DNA from: Ruminococcus sp.
GTDB lineage: Bacteria; Bacillota_A; Clostridia; Oscillospirales; Ruminococcaceae
NCBI GenBank assembly: GCA_017418765.1
Contig: JAFOMV010000260.1
Coordinates: forward strand, 1 to 11,393
Length of the DNA: 11,393 bases
Direction: 5' to 3'
A program made the position numbers and the translations under genes. Positions 1 through 4,718 of the stretch are shown here, in pieces. The notes beneath the pieces are model-generated. The model did not search any database, had not been told where the DNA came from, and saw nothing but the letters and a program-made list of their open reading frames with translations. Position 1 is the stretch's first letter. Every line of letters starts with the position of its first letter.

Positions 1-1
1 A

Positions 2-592
2 CAGAAGAATACACTTGATGATGAGCTGAAGGCTCTCCTTGCTGAGGCAGAGGAGCATGAGCATCATCACCACCATGACGACGATGAGCATGAACATCAT
101 CATCATGACCATAATGATGAAGACGAGCATGAGCACCACCATCATCATGAACACGGTGAAGATTGCACCTGCGGCTGTCATGACCACCATCATGATGAAG
201 ATGAGCATGAACATCATCACCACCATGACCACGATGAGCATGAACATCACCACGAACACGGTGAGGACTGCACCTGCGGCTGTCATGACCACGATCATCA
301 CCACCATCACCATGCTGACGATGTATTCACAAGCTGGGGCAGAGAGACTGCAAGAACATATACAGCTGAGGAGATACAGTCCGCTCTGGAAGCTCTTACA
401 AATGAAGAAAAGTACGGTATGATACTTCGTGCAAAGGGTATCGTTGCAGGCAGCGATGGACAGTGGATCCACTTCGACTATGTTCCCGGTATGCCTGATG
501 TACGTACAGGCAGCGCAAGCACTATCGGCCGTCTCTGCGTTATCGGTTCAAAGATAAACGAAGAAGCTATAGCTGAGCTTTTTAAAGCCTGA
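2..592 (+). CDS. CobW/COG0523-family GTPase, C-terminal part (metallochaperone-like), 5' end outside the window
   Basis: Reading from base 2 gives 196 codons to the TGA at 590-592. The visible part starts after the GTPase domain. Residues about 18-105 form an extreme His/Asp/Glu linker with about 43 histidines and two Cys-Thr-Cys-Gly-Cys-His motifs. Residues about 108-195 match a CobW C-terminal domain, with the typical stretches 'MILRAKGIV', a Trp followed by 'HFDYVPG', and 'VIGSKINEEAIAELF' near the end. COG0523 proteins are GTP-dependent metal chaperones, and His-rich linkers are usual in the zinc-related ones; binding of Zn, Ni or Co here is inferred. The next gene starts 14 nt downstream with a good RBS, so the two are probably co-transcribed. 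The P-loop and promoter lie upstream of the window, so GTPase activity cannot be checked. Confidence 0.88.
   Translation, partial: QKNTLDDELKALLAEAEEHEHHHHHDDDEHEHHHHDHNDEDEHEHHHHHEHGEDCTCGCHDHHHDEDEHEHHHHHDHDEHEHHHEHGEDCTCGCHDHDHHHHHHADDVFTSWGRETARTYTAEEIQSALEALTNEEKYGMILRAKGIVAGSDGQWIHFDYVPGMPDVRTGSASTIGRLCVIGSKINEEAIAELFKA
146..355 (+). repeat. 105-bp in-frame tandem repeat (35 codons) in the His/Cys-rich linker
   Basis: Two copies begin at 146 and 251 and keep the reading frame. The best conserved part is the codon run for His-Glu-His-Gly-Glu-Asp-Cys-Thr-Cys-Gly-Cys-His-Asp-His (146-187 and 251-292), which is nearly identical at the DNA level. The flanking His/Asp/Glu runs vary in length and composition, and the second copy fades into a run of six histidines before the CobW C-terminal domain. 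It encodes two possible Cys3/His metal sites. Confidence 0.8.
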
Positions 593-606
593 GAAAGGAG
601 CATATA

Positions 607-1566
607 ATGCCTAATAATCAGGAAGAATACATCCCGATATATCTGTTTCTGGGATTTCTTGAATCGGGAAAGACAAAGTTCATACAAGAAACTCTTGAGG
701 ATAAGCGCTTCAATAACGGCGAAAAGACCCTTGTGCTGATATGCGAGGAGGGCGTCGAGGAGTATGACCTGTCGAAAATGCCCAAGAAGAATATAGTGTT
801 CCACACTATCGAGGATAAGGAAGACTTCACAGAGGAGAACTTCACCAAGATACTCAGGGAAAGCGGCGCAGAGCGTGTAGTTGTTGAGTATAACGGTATG
901 TGGACTATGGACGATTTCTTCGCCGCTATGCCTGAGGATACAACCATCGCTCAGGTCATGTTCTTCGTGGATGCCACAACCTTCATGAACTACAACTCCA
1001 ATATGAGAAGCCTTGTGGTGGATAAGCTCAATGTTGCGGAAATGACAGTCTTCAACCGTTTCACAGAAAGCTATGACCCACAGGAATTCCATAAGATAGT
1101 AAGAGGAGTTTCACGCCGCTCTGAGATCGTGTATGAGTACACCGACGGCAGAGTTGCTTATGACGATATAGAGGACCCTCTGCCATTTGATGTTGAGGCT
1201 GACGAGATCACCATAGAGGATAAGGATTTCGCTCTCTGGTATCGTGATCTCATGGACGAGCCTGAGAAGTATGACGCAAAGATAATGCACTTCAAGGGTA
1301 TCGTTGCAGATAACGGAAAGTTCCCGCCAAATTGCTATGCTATCGGACGTCATATCATGACCTGCTGTGTAGAGGATATCCAGTATTGCTGGATGGTGGC
1401 GCAGTATGAAGGCGCAGACAGACCAAAGAATCAGGACTGGGTAAACATCACAGGAAAGATAAAAGTACAGAAGCATAAGCTTTATAAGGGTAAAGGACCT
1501 GTTCTTTTCGTGACAGGGATAGAGAAGACCGAAGCTCCTGCACAGCCTGTGGCTACATTCTATTGA
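607..1566 (+). CDS. Divergent CobW-like GTPase fused to a TIGR03943/YcgQ-like (DUF1980) C-terminal domain
   Basis: A 319-residue protein with RBS GAAAGGAG at 593-600 and six bases to the ATG. Residues 11-155 look like a CobW-type P-loop GTPase: Walker A 'GFLESGKT' at 16-23 (usual form GFLGSGKT), 'VVVEYNG' at 91-97 where CobW proteins have the E-S/T-G switch, 'FFVDATTF' at 119-126, and 'FNR' at 149-151 near the NKxD position. The Cys-x-Cys-Cys metal motif of ordinary COG0523 proteins is not visible. Residues about 210-308 resemble the C-terminal domain of TIGR03943/YcgQ: 'FKGIV', 'GRHIMTCC' (247-254), then 'DWVNITGKI' (277-285). The Cys-Cys pair is typical there. YcgQ/YcgR-type permease pairs sit beside COG0523 genes in many Firmicutes, so a role in metal transport or allocation is inferred. 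No membrane segment is visible, so it is likely cytoplasmic. Confidence 0.75.
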   Translation: MPNNQEEYIPIYLFLGFLESGKTKFIQETLEDKRFNNGEKTLVLICEEGVEEYDLSKMPKKNIVFHTIEDKEDFTEENFTKILRESGAERVVVEYNGMWTMDDFFAAMPEDTTIAQVMFFVDATTFMNYNSNMRSLVVDKLNVAEMTVFNRFTESYDPQEFHKIVRGVSRRSEIVYEYTDGRVAYDDIEDPLPFDVEADEITIEDKDFALWYRDLMDEPEKYDAKIMHFKGIVADNGKFPPNCYAIGRHIMTCCVEDIQYCWMVAQYEGADRPKNQDWVNITGKIKVQKHKLYKGKGPVLFVTGIEKTEAPAQPVATFY

Positions 1567-1578
1567 TATTTTATACAG

Positions 1579-1633
1579 GAACATTGTCTGTGATACTTTT
1601 ATATGAGTATCGCAGGGCAATGTTCTCTTTTTT
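1579..1633 (+). terminator. Rho-independent terminator of the GTPase operon
   Basis: Arms at 1579-1597 and 1606-1625 pair over about 18 bp with one bulge and G-U pairs (GAACATTG at the base pairs with CAATGTTC), followed by a T-run at 1628-1633. The T-run overlaps the stop codon (1632-1634, complement) of the converging gene. On the opposite strand no T-run follows the hairpin, so it should act mainly on the + strand. Confidence 0.85.
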
Positions 1634-2150
1634 ACGCTTTATATGCAGTATTTCTGTGTTTCGGATCAGAAAGACTATTGAGGTGTTCCGCTATTTTTCG
1701 GGATATCGTGCCATGTCTTGGATACATATCATGTATATGGCAGCTGATATCATCAGCCTCAATTGACCTGATGAATCCTATCTTCACATTGCTGCAAAGA
1801 AATGATTCACGCAGCAGCTCCTCAAATCCGTAAGAAGACATAAGTGAGTTGTATTTTAGCTTATACGGAAGATTTTCGGTGAGACTTACTCCTATTATTT
1901 TTCCGCTGTTGTCTTTTCGCATTTTTTCAGCAGCTTCACGTATCAGCTGATGATCGTTGCGTTCACTGCTTTTCTCTGAAAGAAACATTATCAGCGCATC
2001 TATGTTTGTATTTTGTATGAATGCTGATCTGTCTCTGAAACTATGTTTTTTCAGAGTTATGGTGCGGTATCCGAGTTTATCGAGCTGCTTTCCTATGTAT
2101 TTTTCGTATTTTCTGTCATCCGCAGCAATAAGTGCTGTTCTTTTGTTCAT
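1632..2150 (-). CDS. Hypothetical protein, 172 aa
   Basis: I do not recognise this protein. It starts with ATG; an AAGGAGG sits 13 bases upstream, a little far but convincing. The first 60 residues ('RTALIAADDRKYEKYIGKQL', then 'NIDALIMFLSEKS') alternate beta strand and helix as in receiver or Rossmann-type folds, and 'KIIGVSLTEN' could be a later strand. It lacks the clear aspartate-plus-lysine pattern needed to call a response-regulator receiver. Charge is mixed, with no signal peptide or membrane segment. It converges on the GTPase operon and has no close partner gene; a weak -10 (TATAGT on the complement, near 2200) may serve it. The reading frame, RBS and length support a real gene; function is unknown. 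Confidence 0.65.
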   Translation of the reverse strand: MNKRTALIAADDRKYEKYIGKQLDKLGYRTITLKKHSFRDRSAFIQNTNIDALIMFLSEKSSERNDHQLIREAAEKMRKDNSGKIIGVSLTENLPYKLKYNSLMSSYGFEELLRESFLCSNVKIGFIRSIEADDISCHIHDMYPRHGTISRKIAEHLNSLSDPKHRNTAYKA

Positions 2151-2266
2151 TGTTTATTTTCTGCCTCCTTGTAATTATTTTGTTCCATAACTATATTATT
2201 ATGACAAAAAAAGACAGAAAAAAATGGATTCTGGTACAAGCAGTATTTGAATACGGTACAAAATGC

Positions 2267-2306
2267 AAACGCCCCTGAGCCATCATCAGATAGCTCAGGG
2301 GCGTTT
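2267..2306 (-). terminator. Strong hairpin terminator after the 106-aa gene
   Basis: A perfect 14-bp stem, AAACGCCCCTGAGC (2267-2280) with GCTCAGGGGCGTTT (2293-2306), and a 12-base loop. It lies 8 bases past the stop of the - strand gene ending at 2315. Reading on the - strand it is followed by GCATTTTG, a weak T-tract. No + strand gene ends nearby. Confidence 0.7.
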
Positions 2307-2314
2307 GATATCAA

Positions 2315-2635
2315 TTACAGTATCCCTTTGTGTTTAAGATAGACTTCATAGCCTTTTGCAGAAAGGTCCATAATCCTGTGATCCTTATATGCCGCAACGT
2401 AATTGCATCTTATCATTTCTGTTGTTTCGAGTATGTGAAAAACAGTAAGGACGGCTTCTTTTGAGGAACTGCTGTCTGCGAATTTTTCAAGGATATTTTT
2501 AAGCCATACGCCTTTTCCTTCCTCGGAAAATTCAAGGGCAGTGATATCTTTTGGATTCATTGGATTTTCGATAAAGTGAGTGTTCTGAAAAATATAATCG
2601 AGAATATTCCAGAATATGTTCTGATCGACTATCAT
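2315..2635 (-). CDS. Small hypothetical protein, 106 aa, winged-helix-like C-terminal end
   Basis: The start is set by AAAGGAGG about 6 bases before the ATG and a consensus promoter at 2662-2690. The protein is acidic and helical, with no membrane segment. The C-terminal part, 'EAVLTVFHILETTEMIRCNY' followed after a short gap by 'HRIMDLSAKGYEVYLK', has the look of a helix-turn-helix followed by a beta wing, and loosely recalls the 'I-x-x-L-T-x-x-G-H-E-F-L' ending of the small DUF2513 proteins. That comparison is weak and could be chance. It lies downstream of the PglX-like gene on the same strand. No terminator is visible between them, so it may be read from both promoters. Function unknown. 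Confidence 0.65.
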   Translation of the reverse strand: MIVDQNIFWNILDYIFQNTHFIENPMNPKDITALEFSEEGKGVWLKNILEKFADSSSSKEAVLTVFHILETTEMIRCNYVAAYKDHRIMDLSAKGYEVYLKHKGIL

Positions 2636-2661
2636 ATAAGGCCTCCTTTGAGTTTTTTGTT

Positions 2662-2690
2662 ATTATATCACAAAAAAGCTGGAAAATCAA
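2662..2690 (-). promoter_or_regulatory. SigA-type promoter of the 106-aa gene
   Basis: On the complement: -35 TTGATT (2685-2690), 17-bp spacer, -10 TATAAT (2662-2667). The expected start of transcription is about 20 bases before the ATG at 2635. Confidence 0.75.
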
Positions 2691-2737
2691 TAGAAAAAAG
2701 AATAATAATTTATTGTATTTGTGTGAATCGCATACTG

Positions 2738-3625
2738 TTATGGCTTTATCTTTTCAAGCACATCAGAGTAAATGCTGTAATTCACTTTCACTCCATCGTC
2801 AAGTTCTAAACGATACCGGCTGTTAGTATGTGAAGAAAGCCTGCTGCTGAAGTCGTCCAGTTCACCCATTTGTTCTGCGATACGGGTTATCCTGCGCTTC
2901 ATCTTTGGCTTTTCTGATGGTCCGGCAGACAAAAGAGACTTTTTCAGTTCATCTGATTCTTCGGTCAGTGTACGCTGATACACGGGAAGATATTTCTCGG
3001 AAAGAATAGCTGTGGTTTGCGGAGTGATGCTGTGCAGATAGGCGAGCGCCTTGAAGTGGCATTTTCTTCCCGAATCGAACATCCAGTATATCGGGCGTTT
3101 GTGGTATATCCGGCAATGGTCGTGGAAAAACTCGGATTTAAGATAATGTTCGAGTGCTTTTTCCGGAGTAAGATCATACCCAAGGACAGAAGCGATAAAT
3201 CGCATATTTTCCTCAAGCGTATCACTGCCGTAAGCCTTTTCTACGAATCCGATAATACGTGAGGTCAGGTCATCCTCAAAAATACCGATGCCTATGGGGA
3301 TAATGCCTTCTTTAACAGGTATTATGGTTTGGTAAAAATCATCATCCCATTCTCCGCCCGCATAGCAAAGTCCGTCACAGTCGAGGGAATAACGTCCGAA
3401 TATACAGCCTGCTGCATAGCTGATAAGACTTTTTATCTCTCTGTTTATGTCGGCTTTTCTGATGGTTACGTCCTTGTCTGCGACGAATGGATCAAGTTCG
3501 TCCGAAAGGCCATATTCATCGATAAAATAGCGGTTAAGTTCTTCTTCGTTAGTTTTAAGGCGTAAGTAGCGGTCTTCGCATACTTTCTCCCATTGTCTGA
3601 ATTTTTCACTGATTAGTCCTGACAT
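2738..3625 (-). CDS. Free-standing C-terminal domain of the BREX methyltransferase PglX (no methyltransferase domain)
   Basis: A 295-residue protein that matches, from memory of the family, the last quarter of PglX (full proteins are about 1,200 aa). Diagnostic stretches are 'LKTNEEELNRYFIDEYGL' (23-40), 'IKSLISYAAGCIFGRYSLD' (64-82), 'FFHDHCRIYHKRPIYWMFDS' (166-185) and the ending 'ELDDGVKVNYSIYSDVLEKI' (274-293). In PglX this part follows the adenine methyltransferase core and carries target-recognition functions. The methyltransferase motifs (NPPY, the SAM-binding loop) are absent, and the preceding 25 codons in frame bear no PglX sequence. Yet it is not a plain decay product: it begins at a domain boundary with ATG, has AAGGAGA a few bases upstream, a perfect promoter at 3698-3726 and no internal stop. 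No other BREX gene is in the window. It may be a remnant, an accessory subunit or a decoy. Confidence 0.85.
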   Translation of the reverse strand: MSGLISEKFRQWEKVCEDRYLRLKTNEEELNRYFIDEYGLSDELDPFVADKDVTIRKADINREIKSLISYAAGCIFGRYSLDCDGLCYAGGEWDDDFYQTIIPVKEGIIPIGIGIFEDDLTSRIIGFVEKAYGSDTLEENMRFIASVLGYDLTPEKALEHYLKSEFFHDHCRIYHKRPIYWMFDSGRKCHFKALAYLHSITPQTTAILSEKYLPVYQRTLTEESDELKKSLLSAGPSEKPKMKRRITRIAEQMGELDDFSSRLSSHTNSRYRLELDDGVKVNYSIYSDVLEKIKP

Positions 3626-3697
3626 GATCTCTCCTTGAAAGCGGCTGCATTGTGTGCATTTGCATCTGAACAGGCAGATAGATGTGCTTATATCGAT

Positions 3698-3726
3698 ATT
3701 TTACCATTTATCGGCGAATATGTCAA
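3698..3726 (-). promoter_or_regulatory. Consensus SigA promoter of the PglX-like gene
   Basis: On the complement: -35 TTGACA (3721-3726), 17-bp spacer, -10 TAAAAT (3698-3703). It diverges from the + strand promoter at 3819. The expected leader before the ATG is about 65 bases. Confidence 0.85.
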
Positions 3727-3818
3727 TACAGAATGAAACACAGTACATTTTGAATGTGGAAAAATGATTCCATAAATTGTCAGATCTTACTAAAAAATAT
3801 GAATAAACATTTTTTTAC

Positions 3819-3847
3819 TTGACAAAATAGACATAGCGTATTATAAT
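3819..3847 (+). promoter_or_regulatory. Perfect-consensus SigA promoter upstream of the membrane protein
   Basis: -35 TTGACA (3819-3824), 17-bp spacer, -10 TATAAT (3842-3847), preceded by an A/T-rich tract. Transcription should begin near 3853-3856, more than 150 bases before the ATG at 4010. Confidence 0.9.
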
Positions 3848-3851
3848 ATAA

Positions 3852-3956
3852 CCATAGTGTAGGTGAAGTACTGAACTTTGCTTATCTATGGCAAAAGGTG
3901 TTCATTATTTTCTATAGAAAACCCGTACCGAGTATTGCAGCTGCGGTACGGTTTTT
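3852..3956 (+). ncRNA. Structured leader or small RNA ending in a terminator-like hairpin
   Basis: Between the promoter and the start of the membrane protein lies about 100 bases that can fold. CCATAG (3852-3857) pairs with CTATGG (3886-3891), though the first two bases may precede the transcription start. An inner GAAGT/ACTTT pair (3865-3869, 3875-3879) sits within it. A terminator-like hairpin with a T-run ends the segment at 3956. It could be the sensing part of an attenuator or riboswitch, or an independent RNA of about 100 nt. It does not match a riboswitch class I can name, and no strong antiterminator pairing is obvious. Confidence 0.4.
3923..3956 (+). terminator. Terminator-like hairpin inside the 5' leader (possible attenuator)
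   Basis: CCGTACCG (3923-3930) pairs perfectly with CGGTACGG (3944-3951) across a 13-base loop, and TTTTT follows (3952-3956). It lies after the promoter and 54 bases before the ATG at 4010, so read-through is required for the gene to be expressed from that promoter. Confidence 0.65.
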
Positions 3957-3982
3957 CCGATTCTGTTTTACGGATTTCATTA

Positions 3983-3998
3983 TCTTGTTTATACAAGA
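3983..3998 (+). promoter_or_regulatory. Small hairpin abutting the ribosome binding site of the membrane protein
   Basis: TCTTGT (3983-3988) pairs with ACAAGA (3993-3998) around a TTAT loop; its 3' arm touches the GAGGAG at 3999-4004. It might tune translation initiation. It is short and A/T-rich, so it may be incidental. Confidence 0.3.
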
Positions 3999-4009
3999 GA
4001 GGAGAAAGT

Positions 4010-4594
4010 ATGCTTCCGAAAAAGAATATAGGTGCTGTAACCGTTATGTCGGCATTTCTTGGTCTGGCAGCAGCGAGACTGTGTACAGCCCTGCTTTATT
4101 ATTCCTGCCGCAATGGTTCGGGATATACTGAACATATAGCTTCCTGCTTTACCGCAGTCGGCATCGCAGAGCTTATCATGATCCTTGCTCTCACGGTAGG
4201 ATATGCACTGCTGTTCATTTACAGTGAAGATGATCGCAGTACACTGTTTCTCGGGGCATCAGTTCTTCTTTCAGTGCTTACTCTTTCAGCAAAGTTCAGC
4301 GTGGTAAGCGAAAATTCTCATGTGCTTACTGCTGTAAGCTTAGCAATGAATATATGTATACTGGCTTTATTCGGTATTTACGCAATATATTACTATCGGC
4401 GTGCAAACCGTCCTATGGCAGTTTTGGCGTGTGCATCAGGTCTCTGGATAGCAATTGTATCAGTAGTTCTTAGGGCAGTTGTCTCCGCTGTATCTTCTTC
4501 GCAGGATGTGTTCGGACTGTATGCAGTGATATCTGTAATATCAGCTTTATGCTATGGTGCAGCGTACTATTCTCAGCGGCAGTCATTTGAATAA
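4010..4594 (+). CDS. Integral membrane protein of unknown function, 194 aa, six predicted helices
   Basis: I chose the ATG at 4010 because GAGGAG stands five bases upstream; the frame is open back to a TTG at 3878, but that would translate the leader hairpin. Hydrophobic segments fall at about residues 8-30, 48-70, 78-97, 106-128, 134-157 and 166-187, giving six transmembrane helices with short loops. Basic residues at 'YYYRRANR' (127-134) and 'MLPKK' fit cytoplasmic ends. No family motif is recognisable and no enzyme residues stand out. A 6-bp hairpin, TCTTGT/ACAAGA (3983-3998), abuts the ribosome binding site. The gene has its own promoter and terminator, so it is a single-gene unit. It stands directly before the sensor/GGDEF gene, but no functional link can be shown. 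Confidence 0.75.
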   Translation: MLPKKNIGAVTVMSAFLGLAAARLCTALLYYSCRNGSGYTEHIASCFTAVGIAELIMILALTVGYALLFIYSEDDRSTLFLGASVLLSVLTLSAKFSVVSENSHVLTAVSLAMNICILALFGIYAIYYYRRANRPMAVLACASGLWIAIVSVVLRAVVSAVSSSQDVFGLYAVISVISALCYGAAYYSQRQSFE

Positions 4595-4597
4595 AAT

Positions 4598-4635
4598 ACA
4601 GCCCGGTCACGTGATCGGGCTGTTCTGATTTTTTT
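4598..4635 (+). terminator. Rho-independent terminator of the membrane protein gene
   Basis: ACAGCCCGGTC pairs with the right arm GATCGGGCTGT (one G-U pair) within 4598-4623, around a 4-base loop, and seven T follow at 4629-4635. It begins 4 bases after the stop codon. Confidence 0.92.
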
Positions 4636-4647
4636 AATAGATTATTA

Positions 4648-4676
4648 TTGATTTTAAATAATAAGTATGGTATAAT
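4648..4676 (+). promoter_or_regulatory. Promoter of the sensor/GGDEF operon
   Basis: -35 TTGATT (4648-4653), 17-bp spacer ending in TGG, -10 TATAAT (4671-4676). The TGG gives an extended -10. The start of transcription should be about 35 bases before the TTG start codon. Confidence 0.82.
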
Positions 4677-4718
4677 GATATAAATCAATACGGTTCGTTA
4701 CCCAAAGGGGATGACAAT

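Noticed and set aside
55..325. Repeated DNA that might suggest a CRISPR array or satellite
   Set aside because: The repeats keep the reading frame of a CobW-family protein, and the spacing is coding-driven; no unique spacers are present.
39..422. Met/Thr/Ile-rich open frame over the His-rich region
   Set aside because: It is the frame-shifted shadow of the His codon runs in the CobW C-terminal gene, has no RBS and no family features.
478..1092. 204-codon open frame on the - strand
   Set aside because: Antisense shadow of the CobW-like genes, no RBS and no recognisable domain.
2315..3625. A BREX defence island in this window
   Set aside because: Only the PglX C-terminal part is present; no brxA, brxB, brxC, pglZ or brxL-like gene is visible on either strand.
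3878..4009. N-terminal extension of the membrane protein to a TTG at 3878
   Set aside because: It would translate through the leader hairpin and T-run; the ATG at 4010 has a good RBS and a normal membrane-protein start.
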